Assembly (NCBI RefSeq): GCF_923079645.1
Contig: NZ_CAKLPY010000001.1
Span: 558,001 to 622,000, forward strand
Direction of reading: 5' to 3'
DNA from: Emticicia aquatica
GTDB lineage: Bacteria > Bacteroidota > Bacteroidia > Cytophagales > Spirosomataceae
Length of the DNA stretch: 64,000 nucleotides
The notes beneath the pieces were generated by a model, which made no database searches, was not told the DNA's origin, and saw nothing but the letters and a program-made list of their open reading frames with translations. Of the stretch, positions 17,259-26,998 are shown piece by piece. The number at the start of each line of letters is the position of its first letter. Positions within the stretch are counted from its first letter, which is position 1. The position numbers and the translations under genes are program-made.

Positions 17259-18206
17259 ATGAAAAAAATCTTATTTTCGATTTTATTGATTTCCTCATTG
17301 AGTTCATTTGCCCAAAACAAGGAAATTGATGCCAACAAAACGGCTATTGAATCTTCAAAATATTGGTTAGATATTGATTATGTAGGCGATGGCATTGTTG
17401 GCCATCGCTTAGACATTCATCTGCCTAAGCATGGGCAAGAACCTTTTCCAATTGTAGTGTCGATTTATGGAAGTGCTTTTTTCTCAAACTCTTCCAAAGG
17501 TAATACTTTTAAAGATGGACTTGGACAAAAATTATTGGAAAATGGTTTTGCGGTGGTAAGCATCAATCATCGTTCGAGTAGTGATGCAATTTTTCCTGCA
17601 ACAATTCAAGATGTAAAAGCAGCGATTCGTTTTATCAGAGCAAATAGTGCCAAATTTTCGTTGGATAACTCGTTTATTGGCATCACAGGATGGTCTTCTG
17701 GAGGTCATTTATCGGCTCTCACTGGTACAACAAATTCGACTAAAACTGATAAAATTAATGGTTTGTCGGTCGATATTGAAGGTAATGTAGGAACTTTTAC
17801 TCAAACCAGTAGCCATGTAAATGCTGTAGTTGATTGGTTTGGGCCAACAGATTTTTTGCTCATGGATAAGTGTGGTAGTAGCATGAAACACGATGATGTA
17901 AAATCGCCCGAATCATCATTGATTGGTGGAGCAATTCAAGAAAATAAAGAGAAAACATCATTGGCAAATCCGATTTCTTATGTCAATAAAAACAACCCGC
18001 CTTTTTTAATTTTTCATGGCGATAAAGACCCACTTGTGCCACATTGCCAAAGTGAAAAGTTATACGAAAAACTTCAAAAAGAAGGCGTAAAAAGTGAATT
18101 AGTGATTATACCAAATGGCGGTCATGGGCCTGGCGTTTTGATTGATAAATACTTTGAACAAATGATAGTTTTTTTCAAGGAAAACTTAAAATTGATTAAA
18201 AAATAA
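17259..18206 (+). CDS. Secreted alpha/beta hydrolase, feruloyl/acetylxylan esterase-like
   Basis: This exported serine hydrolase (315 residues) has a signal peptide ending FAQ at residue 19. The nucleophile elbow is GWSSGGH near residues 147-153, the acid is in HGDKDPLVP and the base in NGGHGPG near the C-terminus. The early YGSAFF replaces the HGGG oxyanion motif. It resembles the BD-FAE and carboxylesterase proteins from polysaccharide-use clusters. It lies 10 bp after the MetE-like gene and before the GH42-like gene, so ester removal from feruloylated or acetylated plant glycans is likely (inference). Confidence 0.78.
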   Translation: MKKILFSILLISSLSSFAQNKEIDANKTAIESSKYWLDIDYVGDGIVGHRLDIHLPKHGQEPFPIVVSIYGSAFFSNSSKGNTFKDGLGQKLLENGFAVVSINHRSSSDAIFPATIQDVKAAIRFIRANSAKFSLDNSFIGITGWSSGGHLSALTGTTNSTKTDKINGLSVDIEGNVGTFTQTSSHVNAVVDWFGPTDFLLMDKCGSSMKHDDVKSPESSLIGGAIQENKEKTSLANPISYVNKNNPPFLIFHGDKDPLVPHCQSEKLYEKLQKEGVKSELVIIPNGGHGPGVLIDKYFEQMIVFFKENLKLIKK

Positions 18207-18219
18207 TGTAATCTCAATA

Positions 18220-20298
18220 ATGAAAAAATACCTTGTTTTTCTATTCTTTTCGTTTTTGTATAACCTCACTTTTGGGCAAGATTCTTCCAAAGACAAGCTG
18301 CTTTTTGGCGTTGCATATTATGATGAATATATGCCTTATGAACGTCTCGAAAAAGATGTGGCAATGATGAAAGAAGCTGGAATCAACGTAGTCAGAATAG
18401 CAGAATCTACTTGGAGTACCGTTGAACCACAAGATAATGTATTTAATTTTGTTCATATTGACCGAGTGCTTGATGCCATGCACAAAGCCAATATCAAGGT
18501 CATTATTGGAACACCCACTTACGCAGTTCCGACATGGTTGGTCAAAAAATATCCTGAAGTTTTGGCAACAACGTCAAGAGGGAAAAACCAATATGGCGTT
18601 CGTCAAAATATGGATATTACGAACGAACACTTCCGTTTTCATGCCGAGCGAGTGATTCGTAAAATCATGGAACATGTCAAAAATCATCCTGCAATAATTG
18701 GTTATCAAGTTGATAATGAAACCAAACATTACAATACCGCTGGTGATAATGTGCAGCAAGCATTTGTGTTGTATATGAAGGAAAAATTCAAAACTTTAGA
18801 TGCAATCAATAAAGCATTTGGCTTAGATTATTGGAGCAATCGAATCAATAATTGGGATGATTTTCCTTCGACAAATGGCTCAATAAATGCTAGTTTGAAT
18901 GCCGAATTTTCTAAGTTTCAGCGAAAATTAGTGACCGATTATTTAGCTTGGCAAACCAAAATAGTGAAAGAATATGCGAAACCTAATCAATTTGTAACAC
19001 AAAATTTTGATTTAGAATGGCGTGGATATTCGTTCGGAATTCAACCCGATGTTAATCATTTTGATGCATCAAAAGCTTTAGATGTTGCAGGAATTGATAT
19101 TTATCATCCGACGCAAGATAATTTGACAGGCATCGAAATTTCGTTAGGAGGAGATATTACTCGCTCAATGAAAGGAGGAAAAAACTATTTTGTGATTGAA
19201 ACCGAAGCACAAGGTTTTCCACAGTGGGTTCCGTATCCAAATCAGTTGCGTTTACAAGCATTTAGTCATTTGGCTTCGGGAGCAAATATGTTGGAATATT
19301 GGCATTGGCACTCGATTCATAACTCGGCAGAAACTTATTGGAAAGGGCTTTTAAGTCACGATTTTGAACCTAATCCAACATATAACGAAGCCAAAACGAT
19401 TGGTAAAGATTTTGAAAGATTGAGTAATAAACTCGTCAATTTGAAGAAAAAAAATGATGTTGCAGTGCTTTTCAGCAATGAAGCTCTTACTGCATTTAAT
19501 GCTTTTAGTTTTGGTTGGGGTGCTAGAGAAAATTACAATGATATTTTACGACCGTACTATGATGCTCTTTACAAAATGAATGTCGGAACGGATTTTATTG
19601 ACCCATCGGTGAAGGATTTTAGCCAATATAAACTCATTGTTGTACCCGCACTTTACGCCGCTTCGGATGAGTTACTTAATAAATTAAATGCTTTTGTGAA
19701 AAATGGTGGACACGTGATTTATACTTTTAAAAGTGGTTTTTCCGATGAAAATGTGAAGGTAAGAAGCAGCATTCAACCAGGAATTATCAACGAAGCGTGT
19801 GGGATTTCTTACAGCCAATTTACCATTCCAAAGGATGTTTCTTTAAAAGGAAATCCTTACCATGTGGATGAAAATCAAAATAAAGTTCACACTTGGATGG
19901 AGCTAATCACACCCACAACAGCTAAAGTTTTGGCATATTACGACCATGAAGCTTGGGGAAATTATGCTGCAATCACCCAAAATCAATTCGGAAAAGGTTT
20001 GGCAACTTATGTCGGATGTATGACAAGTGCTGCATTGACCGAAAAAATTGTAAAAGATGCTTTACAAAAAGCTGATTTATGGAAAACAGACCAAGCTTTA
20101 TCGTTTCCGATTATTACTAAAACTGGTATCAACCAACAAGGTAAGTCTATCCGTTATTTTTTCAATTATTCGGCCGTACCCCAACAGATTAAATATACTT
20201 TCGGAAAAAGTACTGAATTATTATCAAATCAAGATTTTTCAGGTAGTAATACGATAAATATTGAAGCGTGGGGTGTGAAAATTTTTGAAGAAAACTAA
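18220..20298 (+). CDS. Secreted GH42-like beta-galactosidase/glycosidase
   Basis: A 692-residue exported glycosidase with a signal peptide ending FGQ near residue 20. The GH42 TIM barrel begins FGVAYYDEYMPYERLEKD; the acid/base Glu is residue 167 in VDNET and the nucleophile is Glu 327 in VIETEAQ. A flavodoxin-like trimerisation domain follows at about 405-600 and a small beta domain closes the chain. GH42 enzymes release beta-galactose or arabinose-type residues. Location among secreted esterases suggests removal of side-chain sugars from feruloylated pectin or arabinoxylan (inference). It is one of only two recognisable glycosidase-type genes in the window. Confidence 0.85.
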   Translation: MKKYLVFLFFSFLYNLTFGQDSSKDKLLFGVAYYDEYMPYERLEKDVAMMKEAGINVVRIAESTWSTVEPQDNVFNFVHIDRVLDAMHKANIKVIIGTPTYAVPTWLVKKYPEVLATTSRGKNQYGVRQNMDITNEHFRFHAERVIRKIMEHVKNHPAIIGYQVDNETKHYNTAGDNVQQAFVLYMKEKFKTLDAINKAFGLDYWSNRINNWDDFPSTNGSINASLNAEFSKFQRKLVTDYLAWQTKIVKEYAKPNQFVTQNFDLEWRGYSFGIQPDVNHFDASKALDVAGIDIYHPTQDNLTGIEISLGGDITRSMKGGKNYFVIETEAQGFPQWVPYPNQLRLQAFSHLASGANMLEYWHWHSIHNSAETYWKGLLSHDFEPNPTYNEAKTIGKDFERLSNKLVNLKKKNDVAVLFSNEALTAFNAFSFGWGARENYNDILRPYYDALYKMNVGTDFIDPSVKDFSQYKLIVVPALYAASDELLNKLNAFVKNGGHVIYTFKSGFSDENVKVRSSIQPGIINEACGISYSQFTIPKDVSLKGNPYHVDENQNKVHTWMELITPTTAKVLAYYDHEAWGNYAAITQNQFGKGLATYVGCMTSAALTEKIVKDALQKADLWKTDQALSFPIITKTGINQQGKSIRYFFNYSAVPQQIKYTFGKSTELLSNQDFSGSNTINIEAWGVKIFEEN

Positions 20299-20385
20299 TC
20301 TGAATATCAGCCGAATACGAATAAAAAGTTGTCAAATTAGATTTTGAAATCAGTCATCATTAGTGTACCAAAAACAACAAAAATA

Positions 20386-21405
20386 ATGAAAAAACTTATT
20401 CTATTTTTTGTATTATTGTGCTTAGGAAAAACTTCTTTTGCCCAATCAGGCAAAATTGTAAGCTTTATTTTAAACTCAAAAGCCCTACAAAATACTGGTG
20501 GTGAAAACCCTAATCGTAAAGTTTCGGTTTATCTTCCACCCAATTACGAAACGAGCAATGAACGTTTTCCTGTCATTTACTATTTGCATGGTTTTATGGG
20601 AAAAGACAGTATTTTTCCACAAATGAAAAATATTTTAGATGCAGGAATCAGCAAGCAAAAAATTCGACCATTTATCTTCGTTCAAGCTGACCAATACACA
20701 CTTTTTGAAGGAAGTTTTTATTCAAACTCCTCATTAACTGGAAATTGGGACGAGTTTGAAAGCAAAGAATTGGTGGAACATATAGACAAAAATTACCGAA
20801 CGATTGCCACTCGTGAAAGCCGTGGTATTGCGGGGCATTCGATGGGTGGTTATGGAGCTTTTAAAATCGGGATGCTTCATCCAGAAGTTTTCAGCAGTAT
20901 TTATGCATTAAGTCCAGGTTTATTGGCGATGGTGAAAGAATTTGGCCCTAATAGTAATTCCTATCGAGAAGTACAAAATGTCAAAACTCATGAAGATTTA
21001 AAGAAAACCTATTATCCAAAAGTGCTAGTTGCGGTGGCACGTGCCTGGTCACCAAATCCTAATAAACCACCGTTTTTCTGTGATTTTCCATTTAGTTATG
21101 AAGGTGATAAAATGATTGTAAATCAGTCAGTTTTGGATAAATGGGAGGCAAATATGCCAGTTTATATGGTTGATAAGTATGCCGAAAATCTTCGAAAAAT
21201 GACTGCCATAAAGCTTGATTGGGGTAGAAATGATTCGCCACGTTTTCCTGTACAAATCGGAATGTTGAGTCAAAGATTAGAAAATTTAGGCATCAATCAT
21301 TTTTCTGAAGAATACATCGGTGACCACGGCAATAAAATTTGGACGAACGACGGTCGAGTTTTAAATGATTTATTGCCATTTTTTAATGATTATTTAAAAT
21401 TTTAG
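20386..21405 (+). CDS. Secreted esterase D-type hydrolase, feruloyl esterase candidate
   Basis: From the ATG at 20386 the protein has 339 residues and a signal peptide (KKLILFFVLLCLGKTSFAQ). A TTG at 20344 would extend it but would spoil the signal. The esterase (PF00756-type) fold is shown by PVIYYLHGFMG and the nucleophile elbow GHSMGGYG near residue 150, and by EEYIGDHGNKIW with the catalytic His near the end. Enzymes of this group include feruloyl esterases and S-formylglutathione hydrolases. With a second esterase of the same family next to it and hydroxycinnamate genes upstream, a feruloyl esterase role is the best inference. Confidence 0.78.
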   Translation: MKKLILFFVLLCLGKTSFAQSGKIVSFILNSKALQNTGGENPNRKVSVYLPPNYETSNERFPVIYYLHGFMGKDSIFPQMKNILDAGISKQKIRPFIFVQADQYTLFEGSFYSNSSLTGNWDEFESKELVEHIDKNYRTIATRESRGIAGHSMGGYGAFKIGMLHPEVFSSIYALSPGLLAMVKEFGPNSNSYREVQNVKTHEDLKKTYYPKVLVAVARAWSPNPNKPPFFCDFPFSYEGDKMIVNQSVLDKWEANMPVYMVDKYAENLRKMTAIKLDWGRNDSPRFPVQIGMLSQRLENLGINHFSEEYIGDHGNKIWTNDGRVLNDLLPFFNDYLKF

Positions 21406-21445
21406 TCAAACAAGTTTTTATATTCAACCCTAAAATTAAATTCCA

Positions 21446-22327
21446 ATGTCAATCAAAAACTTTTATTTGATATGCTTATTTGCTTGCCTTTTTGTTAGCT
21501 TCAACTCTAATGCTTCAACGGTCGATAGTTTGGACATTCCGAGTGTAGCGATGAATAAAGCTTATAAAGCAGCAGTGGTTTTACCCGCTTCATACGCAAA
21601 AAATCAGGCTTCTTATCCAGTTTTATACCTACTTCATGGAGGAGGGGGGCATTTTCGTGATTGGCTTTCTTCTACACCCGACAAAAATCTTGTAAAAAAC
21701 CTTGCTGATAAATACAATTTAATAATTGTAATGCCTGAAGGAGAAACCTTTGGTTGGTATATGGACAGCCCTTTCGACCAAAATAATAAGTTTGAAACAT
21801 ACATTACAAAGGAAGTCATTCAAAAAATTGATGCTACTTACAGAACCGTGAAGAGCAATAAAGGAAGAGTAATTACTGGACTTTCGATGGGTGGACACGG
21901 AGCAATGTATCTTTCAACTCGTCACCCTGATTTATTTGGTGCTGCAGGAACAATGAGCGGAGCAATGGACATGAATTATACCAAATTTAAAGTTAACGCA
22001 GATTTCACGAAGTCATTGAAAGACCGTTTTGAAAAACTTTTAGGCACTTCTGATGTTTCGCAGGAGGTTTATGTGAAAAATTCCATTGTAAATATGGTTG
22101 ATGCTATCAAGAAAAACGCCATGCCAATAATTATTGATTGCGGCGTAGATGATTTCCTGATTGATGCTAATCGAGAACTACATAGCCGATTACTTTACAA
22201 CAACATTGCTCATGATTATACTGAAAGACCAGGAGCTCATACTTGGCCATATTGGGAAAATTCGCTTCCATATCATGTGCTTTTCTTCCATAATGTATTG
22301 AAAAAGAATGGTGTAACAGTAGAATAA
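21446..22327 (+). CDS. Secreted esterase family hydrolase (second copy of the family)
   Basis: A 293-residue exported serine esterase with a signal peptide of about 23 residues. The motifs are YPVLYLLHGGGG (oxyanion), GLSMGGHGAMYL (nucleophile Ser near residue 150), a DCGVDDF acid segment and GAHTWPYW carrying the catalytic His. It belongs to the same broad esterase family as the preceding gene but the sequences differ clearly, so it is not a recent duplication. Likely a feruloyl- or acetyl-esterase; substrate not provable from sequence. Confidence 0.8.
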   Translation: MSIKNFYLICLFACLFVSFNSNASTVDSLDIPSVAMNKAYKAAVVLPASYAKNQASYPVLYLLHGGGGHFRDWLSSTPDKNLVKNLADKYNLIIVMPEGETFGWYMDSPFDQNNKFETYITKEVIQKIDATYRTVKSNKGRVITGLSMGGHGAMYLSTRHPDLFGAAGTMSGAMDMNYTKFKVNADFTKSLKDRFEKLLGTSDVSQEVYVKNSIVNMVDAIKKNAMPIIIDCGVDDFLIDANRELHSRLLYNNIAHDYTERPGAHTWPYWENSLPYHVLFFHNVLKKNGVTVE

Positions 22328-22347
22328 ACCTTTTTAACCTAACAAAG

Positions 22348-23979
22348 ATGAAAAAGATAATCTTGAGTTTTCTTGCAATTAGCTTAGTTGCGGTTGGATT
22401 TTTTGCTTTCAAACCAAAGCATCATGCAACGAAACGCCCAAATATTGTCTTTATCATGTCGGATGACCATGCTTATCAAGCAATTTCGGCTTATGATACA
22501 AGGCTTACACAAACCCCAAATATTGACCGAATTGCAAAAGAAGGGATTTTATTTACGAATGCATGCGTAACAAATTCGATTTGTGCCCCGTCAAGAGCGG
22601 TTATTTTGACAGGAAAACATAGTCATCTCAATGGTAAAATTGACAATTATTTTCCTTTTGATACTACTAATATTACTTTTCCTCAGATACTTCAAAAGAA
22701 TGGTTATCAGACAGCCATGTTTGGGAAACTGCATTTTGGTAATAATCCGAAGGGATTTGATGAATTTCAGATTTTACCCGACCAAGGAGATTATTATAAC
22801 CCTGATATTATCACTAAAAAAGAAGGGAAAAAGAAACTTACAGGTTATGTAACTGACCTTATTACTGATATTACGCTCAATTGGTTGAAGAATGAGCGAG
22901 AGGAAGAAAAACCTTTCTTTTTAGCTTATTTACACAAAGCTCCTCACCGTGAATGGTTGCCCGCCGAACGACATTTTAAAGAATATTTGAAGAAAACCTT
23001 TCCAGAACCAAGCACCTTATTTGACAACTATGAAGGTCGAGGAAGAGCTTCCAAAGAAGCTGAAATGAATTTGCTTACACACATGAACTGGGCAGGAGAT
23101 TCTAAGATTTTTCCTGAAAATATGGATAAATTAGGTATTAAAGAATCACATCCTTATGATAAACGAAACTATAACTATACTGTTGGCAGAATGAATGCCG
23201 AACAACGTAAAGTTTGGGATGAGGCCTATGGAAAAATGAATGAAGAATTCATGGCAAAATTTCCAACAATGACCGAAAAAGAAAAAATGCAGTGGCGTTA
23301 TCAACGTTATATGCAAGATTATTTAGGTAGTATAGCTTCGGTTGATGAAGGTGTAGGAAAAGTATTAGATTTCTTGAAAAAAAATAATTTAGAAGAAAAT
23401 ACAATCGTGGTTTATACTTCTGACCAAGGATTTTATTTGGGCGAACACGGTTGGTTTGATAAACGATTTATATTCGATGAATCATTCAAAACACCGCTTT
23501 TGGTTCGCTGGCCTAATGTGATAAAAGCAGGCACAAAAAACTCAAAAATGGTTCAAAACCTTGATTTTGCTCAAACTTTTCTTGAAGCGGCGGGTATCAA
23601 ACCTCCATCTGATATGCAAGGAGAAAGCTTAATTCCGATTTTTAAAGGACAAGATAATCATTTTAGAGATGCCGCTTACTACCATTATTACGAATATCCG
23701 AGTGTTCACATGGTGAAACGTCATTATGGTATTGTCACAGAAAAATACAAATTGGTGCATTTTTATTATGATGTGGATGAATGGGAATTATATGACCGAA
23801 TGAATGACAAAAACGAAATGAAAAACGTTTATAACGACCCAAAATATGCCAAAGTAAAAGCTGAATTACACCAAAAACTGGCGGCACTTCGAATAAAATA
23901 TAAAGACTCCGAAAAACTTGATAAAATGTACATTGAAAAATACGATGAGTTGTTGAAAGCAGGAAAAATATTTCGATGA
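22348..23979 (+). CDS. Type I (Cys) sulfatase
   Basis: An arylsulfatase-family enzyme of 543 residues with an N-terminal hydrophobic anchor or signal (residues 2-20). The formylglycine site is C79-A-P-S-R, preceded by the metal-binding DD at residues 39-40 (IVFIMSDDH); a second metal segment is YTSDQGFYLGEHGW near 350-363. It needs a formylglycine-generating enzyme or anSME, neither encoded here. The architecture (closing WELYDRMNDKNEMKN) is typical of carbohydrate sulfatases of the S1 family in Bacteroidota. Its presence beside esterases and the GH42-like enzyme suggests action on a sulfated glycan or sulfated phenolic (inference). Confidence 0.87.
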   Translation: MKKIILSFLAISLVAVGFFAFKPKHHATKRPNIVFIMSDDHAYQAISAYDTRLTQTPNIDRIAKEGILFTNACVTNSICAPSRAVILTGKHSHLNGKIDNYFPFDTTNITFPQILQKNGYQTAMFGKLHFGNNPKGFDEFQILPDQGDYYNPDIITKKEGKKKLTGYVTDLITDITLNWLKNEREEEKPFFLAYLHKAPHREWLPAERHFKEYLKKTFPEPSTLFDNYEGRGRASKEAEMNLLTHMNWAGDSKIFPENMDKLGIKESHPYDKRNYNYTVGRMNAEQRKVWDEAYGKMNEEFMAKFPTMTEKEKMQWRYQRYMQDYLGSIASVDEGVGKVLDFLKKNNLEENTIVVYTSDQGFYLGEHGWFDKRFIFDESFKTPLLVRWPNVIKAGTKNSKMVQNLDFAQTFLEAAGIKPPSDMQGESLIPIFKGQDNHFRDAAYYHYYEYPSVHMVKRHYGIVTEKYKLVHFYYDVDEWELYDRMNDKNEMKNVYNDPKYAKVKAELHQKLAALRIKYKDSEKLDKMYIEKYDELLKAGKIFR

Positions 23980-24056
23980 AATTAAATGAGAATAAAGATG
24001 CCCTAATGTAGATTTCTAAATTAGTCTTTATCAGTGTTCTAATAAAACAAAACAAT

Positions 24057-25352
24057 ATGTTATCACTTTTAGGTTTCGCTACTATTTTAATATTCTTGGT
24101 TTTGATAATGACTAAAAAGCTGTCAGTCATAACAGCTTTGGTTATTACACCACTTGTTTTTGGGCTTTTGGCTGGTTTCAATCCAAAAGAACTGGGTGAA
24201 TTTGCCATAACGGGTATCAAACAAGTAGCTCCAACTGGCATTTTACTCATGTTTGCAGTGCTGTATTTTGCTACAATGCTCGATGCTGGTTTGTTTGATC
24301 CAGTGGTTGCGGCCATCATTAAATCTGTAAAAGGAGACCCTTTGAAAGTTATCGTTGGAACAGCAATTTTGACGATGATTGTGCATTTAGATGGCGATGG
24401 AACAGCTACCTTTATGATTGTGCTTTCGGCATTTTTACCAATCTATAAACAATTGAAAATCAATCGTTTGGTACTATCAGGAATCGTTGCTTTGAGTGTT
24501 GGACCGATGCACTTAGTACCTTGGTCGGGAACATCGGCAAGAGCCATTTCAACTTTAAAATCTGATGCCGTTCATATTTTTAACCCAAATATTCCAGCCA
24601 TTATTGGTGGTGTTTTATGGGTGTTGTTTGTAGCATATGTTTTTGGCAAAAAAGAAAGAAAACGACTCGGGATAATTGATTTTCAATACAATCATAAAGA
24701 GAATTTAACAGAAGAACAAAGCCTTTTGAGACGACCTAAATTGCTGTGGTTCAATGCTTTATTGACTATTTTTTTAATAATCGTCTTAATGAAAGGTTGG
24801 ATTCCTGCCCCAGTATTATTTGTATTGGCAAGCATGGTTGCTCTGCTTATAAATTATCCAAAACTTGCCGAGCAACAAAAAGTTTTGAAAAATCATGGAA
24901 CAAATATTTTTATGGTTTCGAGTATGATTTTTGCAGCAGGAATTTTTTCAGGAATCCTCACTGGTTCAAAAATGATTGAAGAAATGGCTAACACTTTAGT
25001 AGCTTTAATTCCTTCAAATCATGCCAATCTTTTACCGACACTTACGGCAATTACAAGCTTACCTGCCAGTATATTATTTACACCAGATGCTTATTATTTT
25101 GGCGTTGTTCCGATTTTGAGCCAAACTGCTACGCAATTTGGCATTGACCCATTAGAAATTGGTCGAGCTGCTTTATTAGGACAAATGACCGTAGGTTTTC
25201 CTATCAGTCCACTTACAGCTTCTACGTTTTTGTTGGTCGGATTAGCCGAAGTTGATTTGGGTGAGCATCAGCGATTTATTTTTAGATGGGCTTGGGGAAC
25301 GACGATTGTAATGACAATTGGGGCATTATTAACGGGGTCAATTCACTTGTAA
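24057..25352 (+). CDS. CitMHS family citrate/organic acid transporter
   Basis: A 431-residue membrane protein with about 11-12 hydrophobic segments. The segments VHLDGDGTATFMIVLSAFLP and GPMHLVPWSGTSARA are signatures of the CitMHS family (metal-citrate:H+ symporters); PISPLTASTFLLVGLA near the end fits too. It is followed after 1 bp by the AtuA gene, so the two are co-translated or at least co-transcribed. It probably imports a di- or tricarboxylate used by the AtuA-containing module (inference). Confidence 0.85.
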   Translation: MLSLLGFATILIFLVLIMTKKLSVITALVITPLVFGLLAGFNPKELGEFAITGIKQVAPTGILLMFAVLYFATMLDAGLFDPVVAAIIKSVKGDPLKVIVGTAILTMIVHLDGDGTATFMIVLSAFLPIYKQLKINRLVLSGIVALSVGPMHLVPWSGTSARAISTLKSDAVHIFNPNIPAIIGGVLWVLFVAYVFGKKERKRLGIIDFQYNHKENLTEEQSLLRRPKLLWFNALLTIFLIIVLMKGWIPAPVLFVLASMVALLINYPKLAEQQKVLKNHGTNIFMVSSMIFAAGIFSGILTGSKMIEEMANTLVALIPSNHANLLPTLTAITSLPASILFTPDAYYFGVVPILSQTATQFGIDPLEIGRAALLGQMTVGFPISPLTASTFLLVGLAEVDLGEHQRFIFRWAWGTTIVMTIGALLTGSIHL

Positions 25353-25353
25353 A

Positions 25354-26676
25354 ATGAAACAAAAAATAAGAATCGGTTGTGGAGCAGGCTTTTCGGGTGA
25401 TAGAATTGAACCTGCAATGATACTTGCCGAAAAGGGGAATATAGATTATTTGGTTTTGGAATGCTTAGCGGAACGAACCATTGCATTGGCTCAAAAACGT
25501 AAAATGCAAGACCCAAACAAAGGTTATGACCCTCTTTTAGAAAAAAGAATGAGTAAGCTTTTGCCTTTGCTGGTCAAAAATAATATTCGCCTAATTACGA
25601 ATATGGGTGCTGCAAATCCAATTGCTGGAGCAAAGAAAGTGCTTGAGATTTCTCAAAAATTAGGTCTTAAAGTTAAAATTGCCGCAATTACTGGCGATGA
25701 TTTGAGCGATGAACTCCGTCATTCCAATCATTCATATAAAATTCTTGAAAATGAAAAGTTTCTGAGTGATTATGAGGTACTTTCTGCCAATGCTTACATT
25801 GGTGTTGATGGAATTTTAGAAGCCCTACAATCGGAAGCCCAAATAATTATTACTGGTCGAGTTGCAGACCCATCACTTTTTCTTGCTCCGATGATTCATG
25901 AATTTGCTTGGAAATCCAATGATTTACTTGGAAAAGGAACAGTTATTGGTCATTTACTAGAGTGTGCAGGACAGATTACGGGCGGTTATTTTGCCGACCC
26001 AATTAAAAAACCTGTACCAGATTTGGCTCATTTGGGGCATCCTTTTGCAGATGTTTTTTCGGATGGAACAGCTATTATTAGTAAAGTTGATGGTACAGGA
26101 GGTCAAGTAAATTTGGCTACCGTGAAGGAACAATTATTATACGAGGTTATTAATCCCAATGAGTATTTTACGCCCGATGTGATTGCCGATTTTACCACTG
26201 TGTATTTAAAGGATTTGGGAAATAATCAAGTACAAATTTTTGGTGGAACTGGCAAAGAAAAACCAACTACTTACAAAGTGAGTGTTGGTTATAAAGCATT
26301 TTATTTGGGCGAAGGAGAAATTTCTTATGCAGGACAAAATGCCGTTGAAAGAGCAAAATTGGCAGGAGAGATTATTGAAGAAAGATTAAAAAACGTAGTC
26401 AATGAAATAAAAATAGATTACGTTGGTCTTCAATCTGTGCATAGAACCAATTTTGAAAATCAATCAGTTCCTTACGAAATTAGGCTCAGAGTTGCTGCAA
26501 AAACCGATTCAGCAGAAGTTGCTGCTATAGTTGGTGAAGAAGTTGAAGCACTTTATACAAATGGTCCAGCAGGTGGGGGTGGTGTGAGGAAATATGTCAA
26601 TGAAGTCATCGGAATTGTGTCAGTATTGGTTGATAGACAGAACGTTAGTCCTGAAATTACGTTTTTTGAATCTTAA
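25354..26676 (+). CDS. AtuA family protein (DUF1446), acyclic terpene utilisation-like
   Basis: The 440-residue protein has the DUF1446/AtuA pattern: IRIGCGAGFSGDR at the N-terminus, LITNMGAANPI near residue 80, ITGRVADPSLFLAPM near 168 and HLLECAGQITGGYF near 210. The family is named from Pseudomonas acyclic terpene use, but its reaction is not established and members occur in many catabolic clusters. It is followed by the small AtuA C-terminal-like gene, the usual pairing. I do not infer terpene degradation, since no other atu gene is present. Confidence 0.8.
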   Translation: MKQKIRIGCGAGFSGDRIEPAMILAEKGNIDYLVLECLAERTIALAQKRKMQDPNKGYDPLLEKRMSKLLPLLVKNNIRLITNMGAANPIAGAKKVLEISQKLGLKVKIAAITGDDLSDELRHSNHSYKILENEKFLSDYEVLSANAYIGVDGILEALQSEAQIIITGRVADPSLFLAPMIHEFAWKSNDLLGKGTVIGHLLECAGQITGGYFADPIKKPVPDLAHLGHPFADVFSDGTAIISKVDGTGGQVNLATVKEQLLYEVINPNEYFTPDVIADFTTVYLKDLGNNQVQIFGGTGKEKPTTYKVSVGYKAFYLGEGEISYAGQNAVERAKLAGEIIEERLKNVVNEIKIDYVGLQSVHRTNFENQSVPYEIRLRVAAKTDSAEVAAIVGEEVEALYTNGPAGGGGVRKYVNEVIGIVSVLVDRQNVSPEITFFES

Positions 26677-26686
26677 AATTAAAGCA

Positions 26687-26986
26687 ATGAAATTATACGA
26701 TTTAGCACATAGTCGAGCAGGCGATAAAGGAAATATCTCAACGCTATCATTGATTCCGTATGATGAAAATGATTATGAAAAACTTTGTTTGGAAGTTACC
26801 GTTGACAAAGTAAAAACACACTTGAAAGATATTGTATCGGGTGAAATTGTGCGTTATGAAATGCCAAATATTGCTTCTTTATTGTTTGTCTGTCAAAATG
26901 CTTTGATGAGTGGCGTAACAACATCTTTAGCTGTCGATACGCATGGAAAAGCTCTGAGTTATGCTTTACTAGAAATGGAACTTTAA
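26687..26986 (+). CDS. AtuA C-terminal-like small protein
   Basis: A 99-residue protein beginning MKLYDLAHSRAGDKGN, the hallmark of the domain that forms the C-terminus of longer AtuA proteins or a separate partner. I chose the ATG at 26687; the upstream start at 26594 lies inside the AtuA gene in another frame. It is 10 bp after that gene, so the two products probably form one complex. Function unknown. Confidence 0.78.
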   Translation: MKLYDLAHSRAGDKGNISTLSLIPYDENDYEKLCLEVTVDKVKTHLKDIVSGEIVRYEMPNIASLLFVCQNALMSGVTTSLAVDTHGKALSYALLEMEL

Positions 26987-26998
26987 AACTATTATACT

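Noticed and set aside
25354..26986. Acyclic terpene degradation pathway
   Set aside because: Only AtuA-type genes are present; no geranyl-CoA carboxylase or other atu genes occur in the window.
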